33,972 nt of DNA from Variovorax sp. (GCA_017744935.1 JAGIAI010000052.1:1-33972), one strand, 5' to 3'. Shown: positions 22,629-31,710, counted from the stretch's first letter. Program-made: numbers and translations. The notes: generated by a model from the letters alone, not told the origin.

Positions 22629-23585
22629 TCAAGAGGGCAAGAGTACCTTGTCGATCAAGTGCACCACACCGTTGGTGTTGAAGATGTCCGTGGCGGAGAT
22701 ACCCGAAGTCCGACCCCGCTGATCGATGATCTGCAGATTGCTGTTGATGGTGATGCTCTGGCCTTGAACCGTCGCGATCGGTGAGTTGAGCGGAATCTCT
22801 GCCTTGAGAACCCGCTTGGGAAGCACGTGATAGGTGAGCACCTTGGTCAGGAGCGCCTTGTCGGCCAGGAGTGCGTCCTTGGTGATGCCGAGTTCGGACA
22901 GAAGCGCGACAAAAGCATCGTTCGAAGGCGCGAAGACGGTGAATGGCCCAGGCCCCTGGAGGGTCGCTACGAGGTCTGCGGCGACCACCGCTTCGACGAG
23001 GATGCTCAGGCTGGGCACGCCTTGCGCCGTTTGCACGATGTCCTTGTTGGCAGGAAGCAGGACTCGATCGATGACGTGAACGACACCGTTTTGCGCCGTG
23101 ATGTCTGTCGCGATGATGTTCGTGACGCGGTTGCGGCCATCGGTGATGCGCGCGCTAGCGCCTTGAGTCTCGATCTTGAAGAACCCGCCGCCGAGAGGCT
23201 CGATCGCCTTGCCGGAAGGAATGTCCGCCTTGCGTACGGCCGCGTTGAGCACGTGATACTTCAGGACTGCGGAGAGAAGCGCCTTGTCTGAAAGCAGCGC
23301 GTCCTTCGTGGTCCCAAGTTCTCCGAGCAGCGCCGCAAAAGCAGCGTCGTTCGGAGCAAACAACGTAAAGGGGCCGCCCGCCGACAGTGTGCTCGTCAAG
23401 TCCGCCTTGTCGATGGCTTCGGACAGTAGGCTGAGGTCTGAACGGAAGGCAACGACCTGCGCGATGTTCGGCTGCACAAGCGCGCCGGGCCATTGATTGC
23501 CTCCACCTCCTCCGCAGCCCGCCAAGGCAACACTGCCTCCCAAGGACCCAATGAGGACTGCTCGACGCGTGAAACCCGTGTGCAT
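22629..23585 (-). CDS. Fasciclin (FAS1) protein, two domains, Tat-type lipoprotein
   Basis: The 318-residue protein begins with a signal containing a twin arginine (FTRRAVLIG) and a lipobox ALAGC (C24), then a glycine-rich linker and two FAS1 repeats (about 40-177 and 180-318). Each repeat has the H1 and H2 motifs, e.g. GPFTLFAPNDAAFAAL with NGVVHVIDRVLLP, and GPFTVFAPSNDAFVAL with NGVVHLIDKVLLP. FAS1 domains mediate adhesion or protein contact at the cell surface. AGGAG precedes ATG 23585. It is transcribed away from the catabolic operon and is probably unrelated to it. Confidence 0.92.
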   Translation of the reverse strand: MHTGFTRRAVLIGSLGGSVALAGCGGGGGNQWPGALVQPNIAQVVAFRSDLSLLSEAIDKADLTSTLSAGGPFTLFAPNDAAFAALLGELGTTKDALLSDKALLSAVLKYHVLNAAVRKADIPSGKAIEPLGGGFFKIETQGASARITDGRNRVTNIIATDITAQNGVVHVIDRVLLPANKDIVQTAQGVPSLSILVEAVVAADLVATLQGPGPFTVFAPSNDAFVALLSELGITKDALLADKALLTKVLTYHVLPKRVLKAEIPLNSPIATVQGQSITINSNLQIIDQRGRTSGISATDIFNTNGVVHLIDKVLLPS

Positions 23586-23647
23586 GAACTACTCCTGTTG
23601 CAGATGGATGTGAACAACTGGAGACCGCGCGCTCGGCGGCTCCCGGT

Positions 23648-23662
23648 CGGTTCTACGAACCG
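23648..23662. promoter_or_regulatory. Palindrome CGGTTC-N3-GAACCG in the intergenic region
   Basis: A perfect 6-bp inverted repeat lies about 60 bases upstream of the fasciclin start and 210 bases before the hydratase gene. It could be an operator for either side. I have no regulator to assign to it. Confidence 0.35.
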
Positions 23663-23754
23663 GCTGGCCGCACGGACTTTTGGTGAAAACCCTATCGCTG
23701 ACGCTATCCACGGAGTCGCATTTCCCAACGGATCGCTTCACCGAGGTCGCTTTG

Positions 23755-23775
23755 TTGATGCTTTCGCTGCATCAA
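23755..23775 (+). promoter_or_regulatory. Palindrome TTGATGC-N7-GCATCAA before the catabolic operon
   Basis: Perfect 7-bp arms lie about 100 bases before the TTG start of the hydratase gene. The sequence TGCATCAAT at its right arm recurs at 30605-30613 in the LysR/Bug intergenic region, so both may bind the same regulator (inference). Confidence 0.45.
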
Positions 23776-23872
23776 TACGACCAAACGTTGCAATTCTCCG
23801 AACAGAGCAAGCGCCGCAAACTTCCTCTCCAGAACCACTGCCGCTTTTGGGCAGCCGGCAAAGGAGACGACA

Positions 23873-24733
23873 TTGGAAGCACAACAGGATCAACTGCAAT
23901 CGTGGATCGGACGCAGCGAAAGAGTCGAAGACACCGTCAATCCCACCCCGGTGGTCGCTCTGACTGCGACCCTGGATCATCCAGCCGCACCAATCGAATT
24001 AGGCACGCCACTTCCACCGCTGTGGCACTGGCTCTATTTCCTGCCGATGCACCGGCAGAGCGACATCGGGCCCGACGGCCATGCCAAACGCGGCGGCTTT
24101 CTTCCGCCGGTTCCGCTACCCCGGCGCATGTGGGCCGGCAGCCAGTTCGAATTTCGCAGTCCGATCCGCGTCGGCGACCGTGTCACCAGAACCTCGACCA
24201 TCGACAACGTCACGACCAAGGAAGGCCGTACCGGCAAGCTCGTGTTCGTGAAGGTGCGCCATGAAGTGCGATGCAACGAGGCCAGCGAGCCGGCGCTCGT
24301 CGAGTTCCACGACATCGTGTACCGCGAAGCCCAGGGGCCGAACGATGTGGTTCCGCCGCCGCAAGCCGCACCGGCCGATGCCGCCTGGCGGCGCGAGATT
24401 GTTCCCGACGACGTGCTGCTGTTCCGCTACTCGGCGCTGACCTTCAACGGCCACCGTATCCACTACGACCGCCAGTACGTCACGCAGGTCGAAGGTTATC
24501 CAGGCCTGATCGTGCACGGCCCGCTCATCGCGACGCTGCTGATGGACCTGCTGCGCCGCCAGATGCCCGAAGCCGATGTGGCCAGCTTCCGCTTCAAGGC
24601 AGTGCGCCCGACGTTCGACCTGAACGCATTCCACGTCAGCGGCCAGCCGCAGGCGGACGGCAAGACCATCCACCTCTGGGCTTCCGACCACGAGGGCTGG
24701 CTGACGATGGACGCCACCGCAGTGCTGCGCTGA
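23873..24733 (+). CDS. ich: Itaconyl-CoA / mesaconyl-C4-CoA hydratase (HTD2/MaoC type)
   Basis: The 286-residue protein resembles the itaconyl-CoA hydratase family: N-terminal WIGRSERVEDTVNPTPV, the strongly conserved PPLWHWLYFLP (48-58), GFLPPVPLPRRMWAGS (75-90), and a C-terminal hotdog motif RYSALTFNGHRIHYDR (185-200) with GLIVHGPL (211-218). Family members hydrate itaconyl-CoA or mesaconyl-C4-CoA to citramalyl-CoA. The start codon is TTG 23873, chosen because AAGGAG lies six bases upstream and no ATG fits. It heads the operon with CoA-transferase and lyase genes, matching the Ict-Ich-Ccl pathway. Mesaconyl- versus itaconyl-CoA preference cannot be told. Confidence 0.82.
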   Translation: MEAQQDQLQSWIGRSERVEDTVNPTPVVALTATLDHPAAPIELGTPLPPLWHWLYFLPMHRQSDIGPDGHAKRGGFLPPVPLPRRMWAGSQFEFRSPIRVGDRVTRTSTIDNVTTKEGRTGKLVFVKVRHEVRCNEASEPALVEFHDIVYREAQGPNDVVPPPQAAPADAAWRREIVPDDVLLFRYSALTFNGHRIHYDRQYVTQVEGYPGLIVHGPLIATLLMDLLRRQMPEADVASFRFKAVRPTFDLNAFHVSGQPQADGKTIHLWASDHEGWLTMDATAVLR

Positions 24734-24764
24734 TCCCAACCACCACATCACGAGAGACAAACTC

Positions 24765-25955
24765 ATGCAGCCACTCAAAGGCATCACCGTTGTCACCCTG
24801 GAGCACGCGATTGCCGCGCCCTTCGCTACTCGCCAGCTGGCGGACCTAGGGGCCCGCGTCATCAAGATCGAGCGGCCCGGCTCGGGCGACTTCGCTCGCG
24901 GCTACGACGAACGCGTTCGCGGTCTGGCATCTCACTTCGTCTGGACCAACCGCTCCAAGGAAAGCCTCACGCTCGATGTGAAGCATCCCGAGGCCGCACG
25001 GGTGCTCGAACGGCTCGTCATGGAGAAGGCCGATGTCGTGGTGCAGAACCTCGCCCCAGGCGCCGCAGCGCGTCTCGGCCTTGGCTACGACAAACTCTCC
25101 GGCGCGAAGCCAGGCTTGATCGTCTGCGACATCTCCGGCTATGGCGACGATCCGAAGAACCCCGGGCCGTACCGCGACAAGAAGGCCTACGACCTTCTGA
25201 TCCAAAGCGAGGCCGGCTTTGTCTCGGTGACCGGCACGCCCGAAGAGCCCTGCAAGGCAGGCCCGTCGATCGCAGACATCGCCGCCGGCATGTATGCCTA
25301 CAGCAGCATCCTTGCGGCACTGCTGCAGCGTGGCCAGACGGGCAAGGGCCAACGCATCGACATCTCGATGCTGGAGTCGCTGGCCGAGTGGACCAGCTAC
25401 CCGCTGTACTACGCCTTCGAAGGCGCCGAGCCGCCGCCACGCACCGGCGCCAGCCACGCGACGATCTACCCTTACGGCCCTTTCCCCGCCGGCGACGGCA
25501 CCACCGTGATGCTGGGCCTGCAGAACGAGCGCGAATGGGCCAGCTTCTGCGAGAAGGTGCTGCAACAGCCCGATCTTGCGAAGGATCCGCGGTTCACCGC
25601 CAACTTCAAGCGCGTGGCGGAGCGGTCCGCATTGCGGCAGATCATCGTGGATGCCTTCAGGCCGCTGACCGGCAAGCAAGTGGTCGAGCGACTCGAGCTC
25701 GCGCAGATCGCCAATGCGCAGGTCAACACCATGAAGGAAGTCTGGGCGCATCCGCAACTCGAGGCGCGTGGACGATGGACGCAGGTGGGGACATCAATCG
25801 GCTCCGTGCCTGCCATGCTGCCGCCCGGCACCTGGGACACGGGCCCAAGGATGGACCCGGTGCCTGCCCTCGGCGAACACACGGATGCGATCCTCAGCGA
25901 GCTCGGCTACAGCACCGCCGAGATCGCCGGCCTGCACGCAGCCAAAGCCGTCTGA
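24765..25955 (+). CDS. Class III (CaiB/BaiF) CoA-transferase, probable itaconate/mesaconate CoA-transferase
   Basis: The 396-residue protein has the class III CoA-transferase pattern: LEHAIAAPFATRQLADLGA at the N-terminus, VVVQNLAPGAAARLGLGYD (91-109), and the catalytic aspartate D171 in GPSIADIAAGMYA, followed by RGQTGKGQRIDISMLES. The reaction is transfer of CoA, probably from succinyl-CoA, to a dicarboxylic acid via a glutamyl/aspartyl anhydride. Context (hydratase before, CitE-like lyase ten bases after) points to itaconate or mesaconate as acceptor, but citramalate and others are possible within the family. Confidence 0.85.
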   Translation: MQPLKGITVVTLEHAIAAPFATRQLADLGARVIKIERPGSGDFARGYDERVRGLASHFVWTNRSKESLTLDVKHPEAARVLERLVMEKADVVVQNLAPGAAARLGLGYDKLSGAKPGLIVCDISGYGDDPKNPGPYRDKKAYDLLIQSEAGFVSVTGTPEEPCKAGPSIADIAAGMYAYSSILAALLQRGQTGKGQRIDISMLESLAEWTSYPLYYAFEGAEPPPRTGASHATIYPYGPFPAGDGTTVMLGLQNEREWASFCEKVLQQPDLAKDPRFTANFKRVAERSALRQIIVDAFRPLTGKQVVERLELAQIANAQVNTMKEVWAHPQLEARGRWTQVGTSIGSVPAMLPPGTWDTGPRMDPVPALGEHTDAILSELGYSTAEIAGLHAAKAV

Positions 25956-25965
25956 GGTCATCGTC

Positions 25966-26796
25966 ATGTCAGCCGATTTGCTATCTCCTGCCCGGACCTA
26001 CCTATTTGTGCCGGGAACACGCCCGGAACGCTTTGGCAAAGCGCTGGCCAGCGGCGCCGACAAGGTCGTCATCGACCTCGAAGATGCAGTTGCTGCCGAC
26101 GACAAGGCCACGGCACGCAGCGTTGTCGAGGCGTGGCTGAAGCGTGCAGCGCCGGGAGAACAATCCCGGGTCGTGGTGCGCATCAACGACGCCAACTCGC
26201 GCTGGTATGCCGCTGACCTTGCGGCACTGGGCGACACGCATGGGATCGGCGTGCTCCTGCCCAAAGCCGAATCGGCCGCACAGATTGTCGAGACGCGGGC
26301 TGCATTGCCGGGCGCAGGCATCCTGGCGCTCATCGAAAGCGCACGCGGCGTATCGGAAGTGAACCGCATCGCGGCCGCGGGCGTGCAGCGCCTGGTCTTC
26401 GGCACGCTCGATTTCGCGCTCGACCTGGACATGGACATCTCGTCGGATGGCTCGGGCCTTGCCTATGCAGCCAGCCGGATCGCGATCGCTTCGCGCCTGG
26501 CGGGCCTTCCGCCACCGGTCGCAGGCGTCACGCCGCAACTCGACGACGAGCAACGCCTCCTGGCGGATCTTGCCGATGCGCGGCGGCATGGCTTTGGCGC
26601 GAAGCTGTGCATTCACCCACGTCAGGTGCAGCCGATCCATGCCGCGCTGCGACCGACCCCGGACGCACTGGACTGGGCCCGACGCGTGCTGGATGCCGAT
26701 GCCGCATCACCCGGCGCCGCCCGGCTCGACGGTCGCATGGTCGACCGCCCCGTCGTACTGCAGGCCCGACGCACGCTGGCACTGGCCCGTGCCTGA
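25966..26796 (+). CDS. CitE-like citramalyl-CoA lyase
   Basis: The 276-residue protein belongs to the HpcH/CitE family: RTYLFVPGTRPERFGKAL (10-27), VIDLEDAV (35-42) with metal-binding acidic residues, RIND (72-75), and ALIESARGV (121-129; E124) followed by FGTLDF (145-150). The C-terminus has GFGAKLCIHPRQV. In an Ict-Ich-Ccl operon this enzyme cleaves citramalyl-CoA to acetyl-CoA and pyruvate. I use ATG 25966, ten bases after the CoA-transferase stop. Malyl-CoA or citryl-CoA activity cannot be excluded from sequence. Confidence 0.86.
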   Translation: MSADLLSPARTYLFVPGTRPERFGKALASGADKVVIDLEDAVAADDKATARSVVEAWLKRAAPGEQSRVVVRINDANSRWYAADLAALGDTHGIGVLLPKAESAAQIVETRAALPGAGILALIESARGVSEVNRIAAAGVQRLVFGTLDFALDLDMDISSDGSGLAYAASRIAIASRLAGLPPPVAGVTPQLDDEQRLLADLADARRHGFGAKLCIHPRQVQPIHAALRPTPDALDWARRVLDADAASPGAARLDGRMVDRPVVLQARRTLALARA

Positions 26797-26848
26797 CATC
26801 ACCCCTGACCTACTCCCTCACCTTCCACCGCAGAAAGAGACAAGCACC

Positions 26849-28195
26849 ATGGCCTCCACCATCATCGACTCGCGCATCTTCGGCGACATGTTCAGCGACG
26901 CGCGCATGCGCGAGGTCTGGTCCGACGAGAACCGCACCACCAAGTACCTGGACATCGAGCGCGCCCTCGCCAAGGTGCAGGGCGAACTCGGCATCATCCC
27001 CAAGGAAGCGGCGGACGAGATCGTGCGCAACTGCAACCTGTCGCAGATCGACTGGGCCAAGCTGAAGGCCAAGACCGAACAGATCGGCTATCCCATCATC
27101 GCGGTCGTCAACCAGATCAACGCGAACTGCCGCGACAAGCTCGGCGAGTACTGCCACTGGGGTGCCACGACGCAGGACATCACCGACACGGCCGCCGTGC
27201 TGCAGATGCGCGAAGGCCTTGCATTGGTCGAGCAGGATCTGGACGAGATCGGCGATGCACTCGCCTCCCTCGCAAGGAAGTACCGCGACACACCCATCAT
27301 CGGGCGCTCCAACCTGCAGCAGGCCACGCCGATCACTTTCGGCTACAAGATGGCGAGCATCCTGGCCGGCATCGATCGTCATCGCGAGCGCCTGCAGCAA
27401 CTCAAGCCCCGCGTCCTGATGGGTGAGTTCGGCGGTGCGTCGGGCACCTTGTCTTCGCTCGAAAAGGGCGCCATGGAGACGCAGGCCGGGCTGATGAAGG
27501 AGTTGGGACTCGCCCAGCCTCTCATCTCGTGGCACACGGTGCGGGACACCATCGCGGAAGTCGGCGCCTTCCTCGGACTGGTCGGCGGCTCGCTCGGCAA
27601 GATCGCAATGGACGTCAAGCTGATGATGCAGACCGAAGTGGCGGAAGTCTTCGAACCCTTCGCGCCCGGCCGCGGCTCATCGTCGACCATGCCGCAAAAG
27701 CGCAATCCGATTTCCTGCCTCTACATCCACGCGAACATCTCGGTTGCACGCCAGCATGCGGCTGCGCTGATGGACGCGATGGTGGCCGACCACGAGCGCT
27801 CGACCGGACCGTGGGAGATCGAGTGGGTGTCGCTGCCGGAGATCTTCTGCCTGATGTCTGGCGCCCTGAAGCAGACCAAGTTCATTCTCAAGGGCCTGGA
27901 GGTGGATGCCACCCGCATGCGCGCCAACATCGACATCACGAACGGGCTCGTGATGTCCGAGGCGGTGATGATGGGCCTGGGTCCGTACATCGGCCGCGAA
28001 TATGCCCACGACCTCGTCTATGACCTGTGCCGCCAGGCGCTGGCCGACAACCAGCCGCTGATCGAAATCCTCGTCACGCACCCGGAGATCAACAAGCATG
28101 TGACGCGAGCCCAGCTCGAAGCCATGTGCGATCCGGTCAACAACGTCGGGCAAGCCGGCGTGATGGTCGACCGCGTTCTCTCGGCCCGCCGCTGA
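26849..28195 (+). CDS. Fumarase/PurB-superfamily lyase, substrate unknown
   Basis: The 448-residue protein is a class-II fumarase/aspartase-type lyase with the superfamily signature GSSSTMPQKRNP (276-287), HWGATTQDITDT (103-114) and GRSNLQQATPITFG (152-165). PurB (adenylosuccinate lyase) has a Thr-His in this last position; here it is Ser-Asn, as in 3-carboxymuconate cycloisomerase-like members, so adenylosuccinate lyase is unlikely. Such enzymes eliminate an amine or alcohol from a substituted succinate, giving fumarate or a homologue. In this operon a lyase releasing mesaconate or fumarate from a larger substrate is an attractive guess. ATG 26849 gives the normal N-terminus (FGDMFSDARMREVWSDENR). 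Confidence 0.8.
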   Translation: MASTIIDSRIFGDMFSDARMREVWSDENRTTKYLDIERALAKVQGELGIIPKEAADEIVRNCNLSQIDWAKLKAKTEQIGYPIIAVVNQINANCRDKLGEYCHWGATTQDITDTAAVLQMREGLALVEQDLDEIGDALASLARKYRDTPIIGRSNLQQATPITFGYKMASILAGIDRHRERLQQLKPRVLMGEFGGASGTLSSLEKGAMETQAGLMKELGLAQPLISWHTVRDTIAEVGAFLGLVGGSLGKIAMDVKLMMQTEVAEVFEPFAPGRGSSSTMPQKRNPISCLYIHANISVARQHAAALMDAMVADHERSTGPWEIEWVSLPEIFCLMSGALKQTKFILKGLEVDATRMRANIDITNGLVMSEAVMMGLGPYIGREYAHDLVYDLCRQALADNQPLIEILVTHPEINKHVTRAQLEAMCDPVNNVGQAGVMVDRVLSARR

Positions 28196-28275
28196 GCCGG
28201 CCTCTACCTTCCACCACCGGATCGAACCGGCGAAGACCGGCAGGGTCCGCACATCCTCATTCTGGAGACAACGTC

Positions 28276-29610
28276 GTGAACATCCGAAAGCTGTTGAAGC
28301 TGCTCTACGTACAGGTCCTGATTGGCCTGGTCCTGGGCATCACCGTGGGCCACTACTGGCCCGAGTTCGGCGCCGCGCTCAAGCCGCTCGGCGACGGATT
28401 CGTCAAGCTGGTCAAGATGATGATCGCGCCGGTGGTGTTCTGCACCATCGTGAGCGGCATCACTTCGCTGGGCGATTCGAAGGAGATCGGCAAGACCCTG
28501 CTCAAGGCGATGGGGCTGTTCTATGCCTTGACGATTCTGGCGCTCATCACCGGCCTGACCGCCGTGTTGCTGCTCCAGCCGGGTGCCGGCATGCACATCG
28601 ATCCGAAGAATCTGGACGCCTCCGTGGCAACCCGCTTCGCGAACCAGGTGCACATCCACGGCTTCACCGACTTCGTCATGCACATCATTCCGAACGCGTT
28701 CTTCGGTGCCTTCGCCGAGGGCGAAGTCTTGCCGGTGCTGCTGCTCGCGGTGATCTGCGGATTTGGTCTGACGAAAATCGGCGCGAACGCCAAGCCGGTC
28801 CTCGAGGGTATCGATGGCTTCTCGCACATGCTCTTCGCGGCCTTCGGGATCATCATGCGGCTGGCGCCGATCGGTGCGTTCGGTGCCATGGCATTCACGG
28901 TCGGCCGCTACGGCATCAAGTCCATCGGATCGCTGGGCATGCTGATCGGCACCTTCTACGTGGCCTGCATCTTCTTCGTCGCGGTGGTGCTCGGCGTGTT
29001 GTCGCGTCTGCACGGCTTCAAACTGTGGCAGCTCATGCGCTACATCAAGGAGGAGTTGCTGGTCGTTCTGGGCACTTCGTCGAGTGAACCGGTGCTTCCC
29101 CGTCTCCTGCTCAAGCTCGAAAGGCTGGGTTGCAAGAAGGGGGTGGTCGGGCTCGTGCTGCCGACCGGCTATTCGTTCAATCTCGACGGCACCGCCATCT
29201 ACCTGACACTCGCGTCGATGTTCATCGCCCAGGCTTGCGACATCCATCTGTCGTGGCTGCAGATCGGCTCGATGCTGGGGATCATGTTGCTGACATCCAA
29301 GGGAGCAGCGGGAGTGACTGGCAGCGGCTTCGTCGCCCTGGTCGCGACGCTCACCGTGATGCCCGATCTTCCGGTGGCGGGCGTGGCGCTGATCGTCGGC
29401 ATCGATCGCTTCATGTCGGAGGCGCGCGCACTGACCAGCACCATCAGCAATGCGGTGGCCTGCATCGTGGTCTCGATCTGGGAGAACGCGTGTGACCGGG
29501 ACGTGCTGCGTCGTGAACTGGGGGCGAACTATGCCAACACCGAGCATGACCTCGAAGAAGGCTCCGGCAACTTGCAGTTACCCCTCGGCCACGCTGGCCC
29601 AGCGCACTAA
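28276..29610 (+). CDS. dctA: C4-dicarboxylate:H+/Na+ symporter (DctA family)
   Basis: The 444-residue protein has all DctA/GltPh hallmarks: eight membrane spans, the serine-rich HP1 tip TSSSEPVLPRL (267-276), the NLDGT motif (302-306), the HP2 loop GAAGVTGSGF (343-352) and DRFMSEARALTS in the last span. It imports fumarate, succinate, malate and related dicarboxylates across the inner membrane. Here it probably brings in the C5 or C4 acid degraded by the operon. GTG 28276 is preceded by GGAG at a good distance. It ends 25 bases before the convergent LysR gene. Confidence 0.93.
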   Translation: MNIRKLLKLLYVQVLIGLVLGITVGHYWPEFGAALKPLGDGFVKLVKMMIAPVVFCTIVSGITSLGDSKEIGKTLLKAMGLFYALTILALITGLTAVLLLQPGAGMHIDPKNLDASVATRFANQVHIHGFTDFVMHIIPNAFFGAFAEGEVLPVLLLAVICGFGLTKIGANAKPVLEGIDGFSHMLFAAFGIIMRLAPIGAFGAMAFTVGRYGIKSIGSLGMLIGTFYVACIFFVAVVLGVLSRLHGFKLWQLMRYIKEELLVVLGTSSSEPVLPRLLLKLERLGCKKGVVGLVLPTGYSFNLDGTAIYLTLASMFIAQACDIHLSWLQIGSMLGIMLLTSKGAAGVTGSGFVALVATLTVMPDLPVAGVALIVGIDRFMSEARALTSTISNAVACIVVSIWENACDRDVLRRELGANYANTEHDLEEGSGNLQLPLGHAGPAH

Positions 29611-29634
29611 GACCGAGAACGAGCCTCGGGCCTG

Positions 29635-30564
29635 TCAATTCACTGCGCGGCGGCCAGCGGGCTTGCCGCGCTTTGCTTTCATTTCGGAGAAGAAAGCGTA
29701 GAGCTGCTGCGCGGCCGGAGACAAGGTCCGGCCTTTGCGCCGGATGAGGCCGATCTTGCGCGTGATCACCGGGTCGTACAGCGGAACGCTCACGAGCAGA
29801 GGATGGTCCGCGTCCGGCATGGCGCTTGAGGGCACCGCGGCCACCCCCAGGCCGGCCTCGACCAGGCCGAGCATCGTCGTGACGTGCTGGGTTTCGTAGA
29901 TGCTTTGCGGACGCCCCGCAACGCCTGAAAGCGCCTGATCCAGCAACAGCCGGTTGCCCGAGGCCTTGCTGACCGAGATGTAGTCGTACTGCCCGAGTTC
30001 GCTCCAGTTCACGCGACGCTTCTTTGCGAGAGGATGGTCGCGCCTGCAGGCTGCGACGAAACGCTCCTCCAGCAAGGGCTTGAATTCGATGTCCGGCTCC
30101 TTGGCACCGACGAAATTGAGCCCAAAGTCAGCCTCCCCGCGCGAGACGGCCGACAGCACCTCGTTGGCGCTGGCATCGAACACCTTGACCCGGATCTTGG
30201 GGTAGCGCTCGTGATAGCGCGAGATCACCTGCGACAGGAAGTAGTAGACCGTCGAAGGCACGCAGGCGATCGTCACCTCGCCCATGCGCGTGGCCGCCAC
30301 GCCGCGGATACCCAACAGCGTGTGGTCGAGTTCGTCCAGGAGTTGCTGGACCTTGCGATCGAAATCCCGCCCCACGGAGGTCAAGCTCACGCGACGCGTG
30401 GTGCGGTCGAGGAGCCGAACCCCCAGAGCCTCCTCGAGCTTCTCGATGCGGCGGCTGAATGCGGGCTGGGAGACATGCAGTGCCTCGGCGGCCTTGCGGA
30501 AGTTCTTCAGTTCGGCAACCGCCCGGAAGGCTTGCAGATCGTTGAGATTGAAGTTGATGGCCAT
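29635..30564 (-). CDS. LysR-family transcriptional regulator
   Basis: The 309-residue protein has an N-terminal winged helix-turn-helix (FRAVAELKNFRKAAEALHVSQPAFSRRIEKLEEALG) and a C-terminal periplasmic-binding-like effector domain with GEVTIACVPSTVYYFLSQVI and GLGVAAVPSS. It is transcribed away from the Bug gene, the normal LysR arrangement, and probably controls the surrounding catabolic genes in response to a pathway acid (inference). I use ATG 30564; GTG 30579 is a possible earlier start. Candidate operators are at 30590-30629. Confidence 0.92.
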   Translation of the reverse strand: MAINFNLNDLQAFRAVAELKNFRKAAEALHVSQPAFSRRIEKLEEALGVRLLDRTTRRVSLTSVGRDFDRKVQQLLDELDHTLLGIRGVAATRMGEVTIACVPSTVYYFLSQVISRYHERYPKIRVKVFDASANEVLSAVSRGEADFGLNFVGAKEPDIEFKPLLEERFVAACRRDHPLAKKRRVNWSELGQYDYISVSKASGNRLLLDQALSGVAGRPQSIYETQHVTTMLGLVEAGLGVAAVPSSAMPDADHPLLVSVPLYDPVITRKIGLIRRKGRTLSPAAQQLYAFFSEMKAKRGKPAGRRAVN

Positions 30565-30589
30565 GGGCCTCGCGCTCACAGTGCAATTT

Positions 30590-30629
30590 CACTGATCGAC
30601 AGTGTGCATCAATCGATCTCAAACATGCA
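30590..30629. promoter_or_regulatory. Candidate LysR operator between lysR and the Bug gene
   Basis: Two dyads lie side by side: CACTG-N5-CAGTG (30590-30604) and TGCAT-N15-ATGCA (30605-30629). They lie between the divergent starts at 30564 and 30732, as expected for LysR autoregulation and target control. The TGCATCAAT in the second dyad recurs in the palindrome at 23755. Confidence 0.45.
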
Positions 30630-30731
30630 ATTCACAGAAATCGCCCTGGAGTGGAACATTCGCCCCACGGCCCAAAACAACAAGAACCCACGATTCAGCA
30701 TCCAAATCCAACATCCACCGGAGTAGACAAC

Positions 30732-31709
30732 TTGAACACTCAGAACCCTCGTCTCGTTGCCGCGGTCGCGCTGGCGGTATCGCTGGCTTGCGCAAGCGGA
30801 AGTGCGGCAGCCGCCTATCCCGAAAAGACGATCACCCTCGTGGTGCCGACGGCCGCAGGAGGTGCCAACGATGCCATGGCACGCATCGTTGGGCAGGGTA
30901 TGTCGGCCATCCTGAAGCAGCCGGTCATCGTCGAGAACAAGGCGGGCGCCAATGGAGCGATCGCCAGCGAATACGTGATGCGTGCCGCACCGGATGGCTA
31001 CACCATCATGCTGGGCTACATCGCAACGCACGCGATGAACCCGGCGCTGCAAAAGCTTCGCTATGACCCGGTGAAGGACTTCGAGCCTGTCGGCATGGTC
31101 GGATCATCGGCAACGATGATGGTCGTCAGCCCGACCGTCAAGGCCAGCACCGCAAAAGAAGTCGTAGCGATGCTCAAGGCCGCCCCGGACAAGACCAGCT
31201 ATGCCTCGGCCGGCAACGGCACGGCGCCGCATTTCGCCGCCGAGTTGTTCAAGCTTTCAACGGGCACGAGCATGCTGCATGTGCCGTACAAGGGTTCCGC
31301 ACCGGCGATCACGGACACCATCGCTGGCCAGACGCAGGTGATGTTCCCGAGCGTGTTCACAGCCATGCCGTACGTGAAGGGCGGCAAGCTGAAGGCCGTC
31401 GGTATTGCGGGCTCCAAACGTTCGGCACTCATGCCCGATGTACCGACGCTGCAGGAACAGGGAATCGCCGACGTCGACGTCTCCCAGTGGTATGGCATCT
31501 TCGCTCCGGCGAAGACACCGAAGCCCGTCATCGAGCAGCTCAACAAGGTGCTCAACGAGGTGTTGGCCGATAAGACCGTGATCAAGCGCCTCGAAGACCA
31601 TGGCGCCGAAGTCTCGCCCATGACGACCGACCAGATGCGCACCTATGTTGCGCAGGAGCAGGTCAAATGGAAGAAGGTCGTCCAGGCGGCCAAGATCACC
31701 GCTGAATGA
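30732..31709 (+). CDS. Bug/TctC-family periplasmic solute-binding protein
   Basis: The 325-residue protein starts at TTG 30732, with CGGAG 8 bases upstream, and has a Sec signal (VAAVALAVSLACASGSAAA) before mature AYPEKTITLVVP. The mature part shows the Bug motifs AGGANDAMARIVG, ENKAGANGAIASEYV, GYIATHAMNPALQKLRYDP and VPYKGSAPAITDTIAGQ. Bug proteins bind carboxylates (tricarboxylates, amino acids, aromatics) in the periplasm. No TctA/TctB membrane partners are in view, which is common in Burkholderiales. It overlaps no gene and is followed one base later by the isomerase-Bug fusion, whose second half is closely similar. Confidence 0.9.
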   Translation: MNTQNPRLVAAVALAVSLACASGSAAAAYPEKTITLVVPTAAGGANDAMARIVGQGMSAILKQPVIVENKAGANGAIASEYVMRAAPDGYTIMLGYIATHAMNPALQKLRYDPVKDFEPVGMVGSSATMMVVSPTVKASTAKEVVAMLKAAPDKTSYASAGNGTAPHFAAELFKLSTGTSMLHVPYKGSAPAITDTIAGQTQVMFPSVFTAMPYVKGGKLKAVGIAGSKRSALMPDVPTLQEQGIADVDVSQWYGIFAPAKTPKPVIEQLNKVLNEVLADKTVIKRLEDHGAEVSPMTTDQMRTYVAQEQVKWKKVVQAAKITAE

Positions 31710-31710
31710 C

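Noticed and set aside
26849..28195. Adenylosuccinate lyase (PurB) as the product name
   Set aside because: The Thr-His typical of PurB is replaced by Ser-Asn and the context is catabolic.
29613..29629. CCGAG/CTCGG inverted repeat between dctA and lysR
   Set aside because: A 5-bp stem with no T-run is too weak to call a terminator.
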